In this document: in pieces, positions 34,698 to 43,797 of the stretch | How positions within the stretch are numbered: position 1 is the first letter of the stretch | How the letters are laid out: every line of letters begins with the position of its first letter | NCBI RefSeq assembly: GCF_002803065.1 | Contig: NZ_NNBL01000040.1 | Span: 1 to 64,000 of the forward strand | Direction: 5' to 3' | Source: Streptomyces sp. CB01635 | GTDB taxonomy: Bacteria; Actinomycetota; Actinomycetes; Streptomycetales; Streptomycetaceae | DNA length: 64,000 nt | Made by a program: the position numbers and the translations under genes | Notes under the pieces: generated by a model | What the model was told of the DNA's origin: nothing | Seen by the model: only the letters and a program-made list of their open reading frames with translations | The model's database searches: none

Positions 34698-36956
34698 ATG
34701 TCCATTTCCAGTTCTGACCACACCGTCATGCCCGAGAACGACGAGGCCGTGCAGGTTCTCGCCGTCGACGAGGACGTGACTGCCGTTGCCGTCGGAGAGG
34801 CCGCTGACAGCGCCTCCGCCGAGGCCGACACCGACACCCCCGCCGAGCCCACCTTGACCTTCGGCGACCTCGGTCTGCCCGAGGGCATCGTCCGCAAGCT
34901 CGCGCAGAACGGCGTGACCGCGCCGTTCCCGATCCAGGCCGCGACCATCCCGGACGCCCTGGCCGGCAAGGACATCCTCGGCCGTGGCCGCACCGGCTCC
35001 GGCAAGACCCTCTCCTTCGGTCTGCCGACCCTGGCGCGTCTCGCCGGCGGTCACACCGAGAAGAAGAAGCCCCGCGCGGTCATCCTGACCCCGACCCGCG
35101 AGCTGGCGATGCAGGTCGCCGACGCCCTCCAGCCCTACGGCGACGTCCTCGGCCTGAAGATGAAGGTCGTCTGCGGCGGTACGTCCATGGGCAACCAGAT
35201 CTACGCCCTCGAGCGCGGCGTCGACGTCCTCGTCGCCACCCCGGGCCGTCTGCGCGACATCATCAACCGCGGCGCCTGCTCGCTCGAGAACGTCGAGATC
35301 GCCGTTCTCGACGAGGCCGACCAGATGTCCGACCTGGGCTTCCTGCCCGAGGTCACCGAGCTGCTCGACCAGGTCCCGGCCGACGGCCAGCGCATGCTGT
35401 TCTCGGCCACGATGGAGAACGAGATCTCCACGCTGGTCAAGCGCTACCTGACCAACCCGGTCACGCACGAGGTCGACGCCGCCCAGGGCGCCGTCACGAC
35501 CATGACCCACCACATCCTGATCGTGAAGCCCAAGGACAAGGCGCCGGTCACCGCCGCGATCGCCTCCCGCAAGGGCCGCACGATCATCTTCGTCCGCACC
35601 CAGCTGGGCGCCGACCGCATCGCCGAGCAGCTCCAGGACGCCGGCGTGAAGGCCGACGCGCTGCACGGCGGCATGACGCAGGGTTCTCGTACCCGCGTCC
35701 TCGCCGACTTCAAGGACGGCTACGTCAACACGCTCGTCGCCACCGACGTCGCCGCCCGCGGTATCCACGTCGACGGCATCGACCTGGTCCTGAACGTGGA
35801 CCCGGCCGGTGACCACAAGGACTACCTGCACCGCTCGGGCCGTACCGCGCGTGCCGGCAAGTCCGGTGTCGTCGTCTCCCTGTCGCTGCCGCACCAGCGC
35901 CGTCAGATCTTCCGCCTCATGGAGGACGCGGGCGTCGACGCCTCGCGCCACATCATCCAGGGCGGTGCCGCCTTCGACCCGGAGGTCGCCGAGATCACCG
36001 GCGCCCGGTCCATGACCGAGGTCCAGGCCGAGTCCGCGGGCAACGCCGCGCAGCAGGCCGAGCGTGAGGTCACCTCCCTCACCAAGGAGCTGGAGCGGGC
36101 CACGCGTCGCGCCGGCGAGCTGCGCGAGGAGGCCGACCGCCTCACCGCGCGTGCCGCCCGTGAGCGTGGCGAGGACGCCGAGGGTGTCGCCGCCGCTGTC
36201 GCCGCCGCTGCCGAGAAGGCCGCCGAGGCGTCCGTCCCGGAGCAGGCTGCCGCGCCGGCCGAGCGCCAGGAGCGTTCGTCCTCGTACGAGCAGCGTCCGC
36301 AGCGCCGTGACGAGCGGGGCAACTACGAGAAGCGCGACCGTCGCGACGACCGTCCGTCGGGCGGCTTCAACCGTGACCGCCGTGACAACGACCGTGGTGG
36401 CTTCCGCCGCGACGACCGTCCCTCCGGTGGCGGCTTCAACCGTGACCGTCGTGACGAGCGCCCCTCGGGCGGTGGCTTCCGCCGCGACGACCGTCCCTCC
36501 GGTGGCGGCTTCAACCGCGACCGCCGTGACGACAACCGTGGCGGCTTCGACCGCGACCGTCGTGACGACCGCGGTGGCCGTTCCTTCGAGCGTCGTGACA
36601 ACGACCGTCCGTCCGGCGGCTTCCGCCGCGACAACGACCGTCCGTCCGGCGGCTTCAACCGTGACCGTCGCGACGACCGTCCCTCCGGTGGCGGCTTCAA
36701 CCGCGACCGTCGCGACGAGCGCCCCTCGGGCGGCGGCTTCCGCCGTGACGACCGCCCCTCCGGCGGCCACCGCGGCAGCGACCGTCCGTTCAACCGTGAC
36801 CGTCGTGACGACCGTCCCGCCGGCGGCGGCTTCCGCTCCGGTGGCCACGACCGTCCGTACGGCCGCCGCGACGACCACCGCGGTGCGGGCTCCGGCTCGA
36901 CCGGCGGTTCCTCGTTCCGCCGCGACGAGAAGCCGCGCTGGAAGCGCAACGGCTGA
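34698..36956 (+). CDS. DEAD-box ATP-dependent RNA helicase with Arg/Asp/Gly-rich tail
   Basis: The 752-residue helicase has the Q-motif region (LTFGDLGLPEGIV), motif I GRTGSGKT near residue 98, PTREL near 135, motif II VLDEADQMSDLG near 204, motif III SATME and, in the second lobe, ATDVAARGIHVDG near 350 and HRSGRTARAG near 378. A helical linker (about 440-520) leads to a tail of about 210 residues built from RRDDRPSGGGFNRD-like repeats. This is an RNA-binding, probably phase-separating extension. Enzymes of this kind unwind structured RNA during ribosome assembly and mRNA decay, especially in the cold. ATG 34698 is the first start after the leader; ATG 34728 is an alternative. The tail repeats are also near-repeats in DNA and may vary in number. 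Confidence 0.92.
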   Translation: MSISSSDHTVMPENDEAVQVLAVDEDVTAVAVGEAADSASAEADTDTPAEPTLTFGDLGLPEGIVRKLAQNGVTAPFPIQAATIPDALAGKDILGRGRTGSGKTLSFGLPTLARLAGGHTEKKKPRAVILTPTRELAMQVADALQPYGDVLGLKMKVVCGGTSMGNQIYALERGVDVLVATPGRLRDIINRGACSLENVEIAVLDEADQMSDLGFLPEVTELLDQVPADGQRMLFSATMENEISTLVKRYLTNPVTHEVDAAQGAVTTMTHHILIVKPKDKAPVTAAIASRKGRTIIFVRTQLGADRIAEQLQDAGVKADALHGGMTQGSRTRVLADFKDGYVNTLVATDVAARGIHVDGIDLVLNVDPAGDHKDYLHRSGRTARAGKSGVVVSLSLPHQRRQIFRLMEDAGVDASRHIIQGGAAFDPEVAEITGARSMTEVQAESAGNAAQQAEREVTSLTKELERATRRAGELREEADRLTARAARERGEDAEGVAAAVAAAAEKAAEASVPEQAAAPAERQERSSSYEQRPQRRDERGNYEKRDRRDDRPSGGFNRDRRDNDRGGFRRDDRPSGGGFNRDRRDERPSGGGFRRDDRPSGGGFNRDRRDDNRGGFDRDRRDDRGGRSFERRDNDRPSGGFRRDNDRPSGGFNRDRRDDRPSGGGFNRDRRDERPSGGGFRRDDRPSGGHRGSDRPFNRDRRDDRPAGGGFRSGGHDRPYGRRDDHRGAGSGSTGGSSFRRDEKPRWKRNG
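36340..36860 (+). repeat. Coding tandem repeats in the helicase tail
   Basis: About a dozen imperfect units of 30-45 bases encode variants of RRDDRPSGG and FNRDRRD. Many blocks such as GACGACCGTCCCTCCGGTGG recur exactly, so copy number may change by recombination. The reading frame is kept throughout. Confidence 0.8.
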
Positions 36957-37001
36957 AACGGCTGAAGGCCGCAGTGCCTGATGGCCTGACGGCCTGACCT
37001 G

Positions 37002-37044
37002 AGAAGGGCCCGGGAGACGATCACGTCTCCCGGGCCCTTCTTTC
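37002..37044 (+). terminator. Hairpin terminator after the DEAD-box helicase gene
   Basis: A perfect 18-pair stem (37002-37019 with 37024-37041) around ATCA is followed by TTTCC. It begins 46 bases after the stop. Confidence 0.85.
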
Positions 37045-37135
37045 CTTTCGCGCTCCTGTACCGCCGTTCACCCGCGGGTATTTTGTGGCCAACGCCCGCG
37101 CATGCCCCGCCCCCGGTACGGGAATCGCTGGGGGC

Positions 37136-38680
37136 ATGACAAGTGATCCAGCGGCGCAGCAACCGCCGCCATCGACCGACGAGGAACGTCTCGCCCAGCT
37201 CGGCTACACGCAGGTCCTCGCCCGCAGGATGTCGGCGTTCTCCAACTACGCCGTCTCCTTCACGATCATCTCGGTGCTCTCCGGGTGCCTGACGATGTAT
37301 CTGTTCGGGATGAACACCGGCGGCCCCGCCCTGATCACCTGGGGGTGGGTCGGGGTCGGCCTCATGACGCTGTTCGTCGGGCTCGCGATGGCGGAGATCT
37401 GTTCCGCGTACCCGACCTCCGCCGGCCTCTACTTCTGGGCGCACCGGCTCGCACCCGCGCGGACGGCCGCCGCTTGGGCGTGGTTCACGGGCTGGTTCAA
37501 CGTCCTCGGTCAGGTCGCGGTGACCGCCGGAATCGACTTCGGCGCCGCGTCCTTCCTCGGCGCGTATCTGAACCTCCAGTTCGACTTCGAGGTGACGCCG
37601 GGGCGGACGATCCTGCTGTTCGCGGCGATCCTCGTGCTGCACGGACTCCTCAACACCTTCGGCGTGCGCATCGTCGGGCTGCTCAACAGCGTCAGCGTCT
37701 GGTGGCACGTCGTCGGCGTCGCCGTCATCGTCGGCGCCCTCGCCTTCGCGCCGGACAGCCACCAGTCCGCGTCCTTCGTCTTCACGAAGTTCGTCAACAA
37801 CACCGGCTGGGGCAGCGGGTTCTACGTCGCCCTGATCGGACTGCTGATGGCCCAGTACACCTTCACCGGCTACGACGCCTCCGCGCACATGACCGAGGAG
37901 ACCCACGACGCGTCCACCGCGGGGCCGAAGGGCATCGTGCGGTCCATCTGGACGTCCTGGATCGCCGGGTTCGTGCTGCTCCTCGGCTTCACCTTCGCCA
38001 TCCAGTCGTACCAGGGCGCCCTCGGCTCGGCCACGGGCGCGCCACCCGCGCAGATCCTGCTCGACGCGCTCGGGGCGACCGCCGGGAAGCTGCTGCTCCT
38101 CGTCGTCATCGGCGCGCAGCTCTTCTGCGGCATGGCCTCCGTCACCGCCAACAGCCGTATGATCTACGCCTTTTCGCGTGACGGCGCGCTGCCGTTCTCG
38201 CACGTCTGGCACACCGTCAGCCCGCGCACCCGCACCCCCGTCGCCGCGGTGTGGCTGGCGGCGCTCGGCGCGCTCGTGCTCGGACTGCCGTATCTCATCA
38301 ACGTCACGGCGTACGCGGCCGTGACCTCGATCGCCGTCATCGGTCTCTACATCGCCTACGTCGTCCCGACCCTGCTGCGGCTGCGCAAGGGCGACGACTT
38401 CGAGCGCGGGCCCTGGCACCTGGGCAGGTGGTCGCGGCCGATCGGGATCGTCGCGGTGGTGTGGGTCGCCGTCATCACGGTCCTCTTCATGCTGCCGCAG
38501 GTCTCGCCGGTCACTTGGGAGACGTTCAACTACGCCCCGATCGCGGTCCTTGTGGTCCTCGGATTCGCGGGCGTGTGGTGGCTGGTGTCGGCCCGGCACT
38601 GGTTCCTCAACCCGGAGCACGCGCGGACCGTCGCGCGTGAGGCGGGGCGCGTGGGAACGCCGGAACCGGTCGATCCGTGA
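37136..38680 (+). CDS. APC-family amino acid permease
   Basis: The 514-residue protein has about twelve membrane helices. It starts with the cytoplasmic segment EERLAQLGYTQVLARRMSAF and continues FSNYAVSFTIISVLSGCL, a helix-1 pattern typical of the GABA/choline-like branch of amino acid permeases (BAT1/HNM1 type). MAEICSAYPTSAGLYFWAHRL and QYTFTGYDASAHMTEETHDA are further hallmarks of that branch. It should import an amino acid or GABA using the proton or sodium gradient; the substrate cannot be told. ATG 37136 is taken as the start because the preceding in-frame residues are unlike the family. The site in front (GGGGG) is weak. The gene lies after the helicase terminator and before tRNA-Lys. 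Confidence 0.88.
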   Translation: MTSDPAAQQPPPSTDEERLAQLGYTQVLARRMSAFSNYAVSFTIISVLSGCLTMYLFGMNTGGPALITWGWVGVGLMTLFVGLAMAEICSAYPTSAGLYFWAHRLAPARTAAAWAWFTGWFNVLGQVAVTAGIDFGAASFLGAYLNLQFDFEVTPGRTILLFAAILVLHGLLNTFGVRIVGLLNSVSVWWHVVGVAVIVGALAFAPDSHQSASFVFTKFVNNTGWGSGFYVALIGLLMAQYTFTGYDASAHMTEETHDASTAGPKGIVRSIWTSWIAGFVLLLGFTFAIQSYQGALGSATGAPPAQILLDALGATAGKLLLLVVIGAQLFCGMASVTANSRMIYAFSRDGALPFSHVWHTVSPRTRTPVAAVWLAALGALVLGLPYLINVTAYAAVTSIAVIGLYIAYVVPTLLRLRKGDDFERGPWHLGRWSRPIGIVAVVWVAVITVLFMLPQVSPVTWETFNYAPIAVLVVLGFAGVWWLVSARHWFLNPEHARTVAREAGRVGTPEPVDP

Positions 38681-38801
38681 GCGGCGGGCGCCCCGCCCGG
38701 CCGCCCGTGTGACATCCGACAGGCCGCGGAGGCCGATACCCGATCGGCCTCCCGGCCCCGGCGGGCTATGCTCGGGGATGCGTCGGCGCGGGCCGGCGCG
38801 T

Positions 38802-38874
38802 GGACCCTTAGCTCAATTGGCAGAGCAGTGGACTTTTAATCCATTGGTTGTGGGTTCGAGTCCCACAGGGTCTA
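38802..38874 (+). tRNA. tRNA-Lys (anticodon TTT)
   Basis: The acceptor GGACCCT/AGGGTCT (one G-T), D-arm GCTCAATTGGCAGAGC, anticodon stem GTGGA/TCCAT around CTTTTAA and T-loop TTCGAGT make a full cloverleaf with anticodon TTT. It is the only plus-strand tRNA in the window. Confidence 0.95.
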
Positions 38875-38882
38875 CCGCGTGA

Positions 38883-38920
38883 ACAGCGGCCCGGACGGCT
38901 TCGGCCGACCGGGCCGCTGT
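38883..38920. terminator. Hairpin terminator between tRNA-Lys and the Mg2+ ATPase gene
   Basis: ACAGCGGCCCGG pairs with 38909-38920, and CGGC-TTCG-GCCG forms the tip. The stem is capped by a stable TTCG loop. It lies 9 bases after the tRNA and 27 bases beyond the converging ATPase stop, so it serves both. Confidence 0.8.
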
Positions 38921-38947
38921 GCTGTTCCCGCCGAACTCCGCCGGCCC

Positions 38948-41506
38948 TCACGCCTCCCGTAGGTACCGCCTCTTCACCGCCGTCAGCGCGACCGCGTACA
39001 GGGCGAGTACCGCCGCGAGGAGCGCGTAGTACACGGGCGGCAGGGGAGTCATGCCGAGCGGGCGGGCGACGGGGGTCAGGGGCAGCAGGATGCCGACGAC
39101 GGTCAGGGACGCGACCGCCCAGCGAACCGGGCCCGGCGTGCGCGGGGCGCGGCCGGTGCGCAGGAGCAGCATCACCAGAGCCTGCGTCAGGAGGTTCTCG
39201 GTGAACCAGCCCGAGTGGAACGCCGCCTCGTCGGCCGCGCCCGCCGTGGAGCGCAGGGCGAGCGCGAGGACGCCGAAGGTCGCGAGGTCGGCGGCGGCGT
39301 TGAGGACGCCGAACCCGGTGATGAAGCGCAGGAAGTCGCGCGGGCGCAGCGTCGTGGGCCGGCGCAGGGCGTCGGGCGCCGGGCGGTCGAAGGCGAACGA
39401 GAGCTGGGCCCCGTCGAAGCACAGGTTCTGCGCGAGCACCTGTGCCGGGAGCATCGGCAGGAACGGCAGCAGGAGGCCCGCCGAGAGCATCGCGATCACG
39501 TTGCCGAGGTTCGAGGAGAGCGTGACGCGCAGATACGTGGCGATGTTGCCGCTGCTGTGACGGCCCGCGGTGATCGCGTGGCCGATCGCGGTGAGGTCCT
39601 TGCCGGGCCGGTCCGCGGGCTGCGCGAGCACGATGTCCGCCGCGTCGCGCGCCACCGGGACCGCGTCGCGCGGGCAGATCCCGACGTCGGCGGCGCGCAG
39701 CGCGGGCAGGTCGTTCACGCCGTCGCCCAGGAAGCCGACGGTCGTCTCCCCGCCGGCGCGAAGCGCGGTGACGATGCGCGCCTTGTGGGCGGGGGTGCAG
39801 CGGGCGAAGACGGTGGTGCGGTGGGCGAGGCGGGCCAGTTCCTCGTCCGTGAGCGCGTCGAGGACGTCCGCGGTCTGTACGTCGCCGGGGGCGAGCCTCA
39901 GATCGCGCAGGGCGCGAGCGGCGGTGCCGGGGTGGTCGCCGGTGAGCACCTTGACCGTGACGCCGCGCTCTCCGAGATCGCGCAGGGCCTGCGCGGCGGT
40001 CGGCACGAGGGCGTCGGTGAAGGCGACGAAGCCGGTGAAGGTGAGGCCGCGTTCGTCGGCGGTGCGGTACGGGCGGTGCCGGGCGGGGCGTTCGGCGGTC
40101 GCCACGGCGAGGAGCCGGAGCCCGTCGCCGGACAGCGCCGCGGCCCGGGCGAGCAGGCTCGCGCGCTCGGCGTCGTCGAGGGCGCACCGGTCGAGGACGT
40201 TCTCCACGGAGCCTTTGACGGCGAGCGTGACCGTGCCGAGGCCGCCGGGCCGCCGGACGACTGCGGTGGCGAGGCGGCGTACGGGGTCGAAGGGCAGGGC
40301 GGTGATCCCGTCGTACGTGTCCGTGACGGCCGGGTCTGCCGCGAGGCCCTGCGTGATGACCGCCTCGTCGAGCGTGTCCGGGGTCGGCAGGTCGGCGAGC
40401 TGGAGCGTCCACCAGGCGGAGACGGCTGCCCAGTGCAGGGCGTCGGGGTCGGTGCGGGCGAGGTCGACGGCCGGGCGGTCCTGGGTGAGGGTGCCTGTCT
40501 TGTCGACGCAGAGGATGTCGACGGCGCCGATGTCGTGCAGCGCGGGGAGCCGTTTGACGATGACGCCGTGGGTGCGGGCGAGCAGCGCGGAGCCGCGGGC
40601 GAGCGCCGTCGTGACGATGACCGGCAGCATCTCCGGGGTGAGCCCGACGGCCACCGCTACGGCGAACGGCAGGGTCTCCAGGCCCCGGCCGCGCAGCGCG
40701 GCGCCCGCCATCAGGACCAGCGGCGGCGTCAGCAGCATGAAGCGGATCAGGGTCCAGGAGATGCCGTGCACGGAGCGCTCGAACGCGCTCGCCCCGCGCG
40801 GTGCGCCGACCGTGCGGTGGGAGGCGGCGAAGCGGGTGCCGGCGCCCGTCGCGAGCACCACGGCGCTCGCGCTCCCGGAGGCCACGCTGCCGCCCTGGAA
40901 GCACAGATGCGCCGACTCGCCGTCCGCGGGCAGGTCCACGGGCCGCTTGTCGACGGGCACCGACTCCCCGGTGAACGCCGCCTGTTGCACGGTCAGGCCC
41001 TGCGCCCGCAGGAGGCGTACGTCGGCGGGGACCAGGTCGCCGGGACCGAGCAGCACCACGTCGCCGGGCACCAACTGGCTTACGGGGGCCTCGTGTTCGG
41101 CCGGTGGGGCGCTCTCGTCGTCGCCGGGGCGGCGCAGCACGGTCGCCGTCGTCGCGACCAGGTCGCGCAGGCCCGCCATGGCGCTGTCCGCGCGGCGCTC
41201 GCCGGCGGAGCGCAGGCCGCAGCTGACGGCGACCAGGACGAGGATCACGCAGGCGGTGCCCCAGGCCGCGACGGTCGCCGAGACGAGGCCGAGGCAGAGC
41301 AGGACGCCGGTGAACGGGTCGCGCAGGCTGCGGGCGGCCAGGCGGGGCCAGGACAGGGGACGCGTACTCGGCAGGACGTTCTCGCCGTGGCGGGCGAGGC
41401 GCCGCTCGGCCTCCGCCTCGGTGAGGCCGCGCGGGCCGCTGTCGAGGGAGCGCAGGAGCTGGAGGGTCGTACGGCCGGGGTCCGTCTCCGGGGCTGTGTC
41501 GGTCAC
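38948..41506 (-). CDS. Magnesium-translocating P-type ATPase (MgtA/MgtB type)
   Basis: The 852-residue P-type ATPase carries the A-domain motif AAFTGESVPVDKR near residue 182, the phosphorylation motif CVDKTGTLTQD near 335 (Asp acceptor), and the hinge FLGDGVNDLPALR near 594. The C-terminal helices contain QNLCFDGAQLSFAFDRP, which resembles the IIIB magnesium-transport branch. It would import Mg2+ when external levels are low. I looked upstream for an M-box magnesium riboswitch and saw only a short AGGCTC/GAGCCT hairpin (about 41571-41600). The start at 41506 (GTG) follows the open frame and fits the usual N-terminal length, but no strong ribosome site is visible. Confidence 0.88.
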   Translation of the reverse strand: MTDTAPETDPGRTTLQLLRSLDSGPRGLTEAEAERRLARHGENVLPSTRPLSWPRLAARSLRDPFTGVLLCLGLVSATVAAWGTACVILVLVAVSCGLRSAGERRADSAMAGLRDLVATTATVLRRPGDDESAPPAEHEAPVSQLVPGDVVLLGPGDLVPADVRLLRAQGLTVQQAAFTGESVPVDKRPVDLPADGESAHLCFQGGSVASGSASAVVLATGAGTRFAASHRTVGAPRGASAFERSVHGISWTLIRFMLLTPPLVLMAGAALRGRGLETLPFAVAVAVGLTPEMLPVIVTTALARGSALLARTHGVIVKRLPALHDIGAVDILCVDKTGTLTQDRPAVDLARTDPDALHWAAVSAWWTLQLADLPTPDTLDEAVITQGLAADPAVTDTYDGITALPFDPVRRLATAVVRRPGGLGTVTLAVKGSVENVLDRCALDDAERASLLARAAALSGDGLRLLAVATAERPARHRPYRTADERGLTFTGFVAFTDALVPTAAQALRDLGERGVTVKVLTGDHPGTAARALRDLRLAPGDVQTADVLDALTDEELARLAHRTTVFARCTPAHKARIVTALRAGGETTVGFLGDGVNDLPALRAADVGICPRDAVPVARDAADIVLAQPADRPGKDLTAIGHAITAGRHSSGNIATYLRVTLSSNLGNVIAMLSAGLLLPFLPMLPAQVLAQNLCFDGAQLSFAFDRPAPDALRRPTTLRPRDFLRFITGFGVLNAAADLATFGVLALALRSTAGAADEAAFHSGWFTENLLTQALVMLLLRTGRAPRTPGPVRWAVASLTVVGILLPLTPVARPLGMTPLPPVYYALLAAVLALYAVALTAVKRRYLREA

Positions 41507-41638
41507 TCTCGGGCGCCGTCAGGGATTCTCGGGTGTCGTCACCGTCGTCTTCTCCCGTTCATCGGACCGCGAAAGGCTCCCCGGCAATGGGTTCGAGCCT
41601 TCAGTTTAGGGGCGGAACTTTTGCCGCCCTCCGCTAGT

Positions 41639-41656
41639 TTCTACAAAGCTGTAGAA
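41639..41656. promoter_or_regulatory. Palindrome upstream of terB
   Basis: TTCTACA-AAGC-TGTAGAA is a perfect 7-pair palindrome ending 28 bases before the terB ATG, in an AT-rich patch. It could be an operator overlapping the promoter. Confidence 0.45.
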
Positions 41657-41684
41657 GATCAGTAAGTGCCGATCGAGGAGAGTC

Positions 41685-42140
41685 ATGGCCCTGTGGGATC
41701 GCTTCAAGGAGTCCGCGTCGACGATGCAGACGCAGCTCATGGCGAAGAAGAACGACCTGAAGAGCGGCGCCTTCCGTGACGCGAGCATGGCGATGTGCGC
41801 GCTGGTCGCCGCGGCCGACCGGAATATCGACCCGGCCGAGCGCAGCCGCGTGGCCCAGCTCATCTCCACGAACGAGGTGCTGCAGAACTTCCCGGCGGAC
41901 CAGCTCCAGAGCCGCTTCGACGCGAATCTGAACAAGCTGACCGCCGACTTCGACTTCGGCAAGGTCAGCGTCCTCCAGGAGATCGCCAAGGCGAAGAAGA
42001 AGCCCGCCGAGGCGCGCGCGGTCATCCAGATCGGCATCGTCATCGGCGGCGCGGACGGCGACTTCGACAAGACCGAGCAGGCCGTCGTCCGCGAGGCCTG
42101 CCTGATGCTCGACCTGCCCCCGCACGAGTTCGACCTGTAG
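41685..42140 (+). CDS. TerB family tellurium-resistance-like protein
   Basis: The 151-residue protein is all-helical and matches TerB: MALWDRFKESASTMQTQLM, then DASMAMCALVAAADRNIDPAE near residue 31-50 and IQIGIVIGGADGDFDKTEQ near 113-131. These two halves carry the acidic metal-binding helices of the family. TerB proteins occur in stress and phage-defence ter clusters; here it stands alone, with no TerC, TerD or TerE gene nearby, so tellurite resistance is not implied. ATG 41685 has the site GGAG 8 bases upstream, and a palindrome lies in the promoter region. Confidence 0.88.
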   Translation: MALWDRFKESASTMQTQLMAKKNDLKSGAFRDASMAMCALVAAADRNIDPAERSRVAQLISTNEVLQNFPADQLQSRFDANLNKLTADFDFGKVSVLQEIAKAKKKPAEARAVIQIGIVIGGADGDFDKTEQAVVREACLMLDLPPHEFDL

Positions 42141-42149
42141 GCGGATACA

Positions 42150-42184
42150 CCGAAGGCCCGGAACCATTGGTTCCGGGCCTTCGG
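42150..42184. terminator. Bidirectional hairpin between terB and initiator tRNA
   Basis: CCGAAGGCCCGGAACC pairs perfectly over 16 bases with 42169-42184 around ATT. It follows terB by 9 bases and lies 7 bases beyond the minus-strand tRNA. Confidence 0.85.
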
Positions 42185-42191
42185 CCTTCAG

Positions 42192-42265
42192 TAGCGGGGA
42201 CAGGATTTGAACCTGCGACCTCTGGGTTATGAGCCCAGCGAGCTACCGAGCTGCTCCACCCCGCG
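42192..42265 (-). tRNA. Initiator tRNA-fMet (anticodon CAT)
   Basis: On the minus strand the gene starts CGCGGGG. C1 faces T at position 72, so the first pair is broken, the key feature of initiator tRNA. The anticodon stem CTGGG/CCCAG has the three G-C pairs (GGG/CCC) needed for P-site entry, around CTCATAA with anticodon CAT. The T-loop is TTCAAAT. Confidence 0.93.
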
Positions 42266-42464
42266 TCGGTAAACACGACTCTACGCCATTGCGGCGACAG
42301 AACGCGAATCGGTTGCCCGGCGTTCCATGGTCAGCCGCCTCGGGCCCCTTTCACCCGGTCGGTCCCGCCAGGTCGCCCGCTGCCTTTTGCGGGGGAACCC
42401 TGGAGTGGGGCCCGACGACGTGCGCAGGCGCGGGACCGACGCGGACGGTGGCGGGAGACGAGCG

Positions 42465-43571
42465 GTGGGGCAGCGAGGAGGACACGGGCGAGAGGCGGAG
42501 CAGGGCCTGTCCCGGGCCCGGTTCTTCGTACGTCTGCTGCCCGTGCTGCTCATCGTGGTCGGGGCGATCTACGACTACGTCACGCCGTCGACGTTCACCG
42601 GCGTCCCCCTCTTCACCGCCGCCCCGCTGGTCGCCGCCCCGTTCTTCTCGCCTCGCGGCACTTTCCTGACCGGCCTCGCGACCGTCGCCGTCGTACTCGG
42701 GGTGCATCTCAGATACACCCGCAGTTACGACACCGACGCCATCACCGAACTCGTCACGGTCGTCACCGTCGCCGTCCTCGCCTGTGTCATGAACCGCGTC
42801 GTGCGGCGGGGCAGTGAGCAGCTCACCTCCGTGCGCCAGATCGCCGAGGCGGCCCAGCGCGCCGTCCTGCCCGAGCCCGCGGAGCGCATCGGCGGCCTGG
42901 AGATCGCGGCCCGCTACGAGGCGGCCCAGGCGGGGGCCTTCATCGGGGGCGACCTGTACGCGGTGCAGGACACCCCGCACGGGGTGCGGCTCGTCGTGGG
43001 CGACGTGCGCGGGAAGGGCATGGGCGCGGTGTCCGCCGTGGCCGTCGTCATCGGCGCCTTCCGGGAGGCGGCCGAGCAGGAGGCGACCCTGGAGGCGGTC
43101 GCGCAGCGCCTGGAGCGGGCGCTCGCGCGGGAGGGGCTGCGGCGCAACGGCCTCGACGAGTCCGAGGGTTTCACCACGGCCGTGCTCGCCGAGATCCCGC
43201 ACGGCAACGCCCTCGTACGGGTCATCAACCGCGGCCATCCGGAACCCCTGATCCTGGGCGGCGACGGGGCGCTCAAGGTCCTGTCGCCGCCGGAGCCCGC
43301 GCTGCCGCTCGGGATGGGTGGCCTCGGCAGCTGGCCCGACCGGGCGTCCGAGACCGAGTTCCCGTCCGGGGCGACGCTGCTGCTCTACACCGACGGTCTC
43401 TCGGAGGCGCGCGACGCGGAGGGCACCTTCTACGACCCCGCGGCCCGGCTCGCGGGGCGAATGTTCTCGGGCCCCGATCCGCTGCTGGCCGCGCTCACCG
43501 CCGAGGTCCGCCGGCACACCGGGGGCGGCACGACGGACGACATGGCGCTGCTCGCGGTGAGGCGGCCGTGA
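42465..43571 (+). CDS. Membrane-anchored PP2C/SpoIIE-type phosphatase
   Basis: The 368-residue protein has three or four hydrophobic segments at about 20-115 (FFVRLLPVLLIVVGAIYDYV, FLTGLATVAVVLGVHL, ELVTVVTVAVLACVM) and a short helical linker (SVRQIAEAAQRAVLP). A SpoIIE phosphatase domain follows. FIGGDLYAVQ near residue 162 and VGDVRGKGMGAVS near 180 give metal ligands, and LLYTDGLSEARD near 308 and GTTDDMALLAVRR at the end give the rest. Such proteins dephosphorylate anti-anti-sigma factors in stress and development pathways. GTG 42465 is chosen because GGGAG precedes it by 7 bases. The longer start at 42327 would add a basic leader with no site. Confidence 0.85.
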   Translation: MGQRGGHGREAEQGLSRARFFVRLLPVLLIVVGAIYDYVTPSTFTGVPLFTAAPLVAAPFFSPRGTFLTGLATVAVVLGVHLRYTRSYDTDAITELVTVVTVAVLACVMNRVVRRGSEQLTSVRQIAEAAQRAVLPEPAERIGGLEIAARYEAAQAGAFIGGDLYAVQDTPHGVRLVVGDVRGKGMGAVSAVAVVIGAFREAAEQEATLEAVAQRLERALAREGLRRNGLDESEGFTTAVLAEIPHGNALVRVINRGHPEPLILGGDGALKVLSPPEPALPLGMGGLGSWPDRASETEFPSGATLLLYTDGLSEARDAEGTFYDPAARLAGRMFSGPDPLLAALTAEVRRHTGGGTTDDMALLAVRRP

Positions 43572-43797
43572 AGCAGCAGTGAAGCAGCCGTGACCGCCGT
43601 CTTCACCTTCCGTAGTCGAACGGCGTCGCTGCGCATAACATTTGACAAACCGTCAGATGGGCGGCCCGCTCCGACGGCCGGTCAACTCGCCCGATTCCGC
43701 CCGCTCGTGCCCCGATAAGTCCAGGCCAAAGGCGTTAAAGATCAGTCGGAACGGCTTGGAATCGGACCCCGGTGTCTATTAACGTTCGATAACGCAG

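Noticed and set aside
36340..36860. CRISPR-like direct repeats
   Set aside because: The units vary in length, have no unique spacers and encode an in-frame RNA-binding tail.
34647..36878. A 743-codon minus-strand frame rich in Val/Thr/Ala repeats
   Set aside because: It is the antisense of the DEAD-box helicase and its repetitive tail; the plus-strand helicase motifs are unmistakable.
41507..41684. M-box magnesium riboswitch upstream of the Mg2+ ATPase
   Set aside because: I could not find the conserved blocks on the minus strand, only a short AGGCTC/GAGCCT hairpin.
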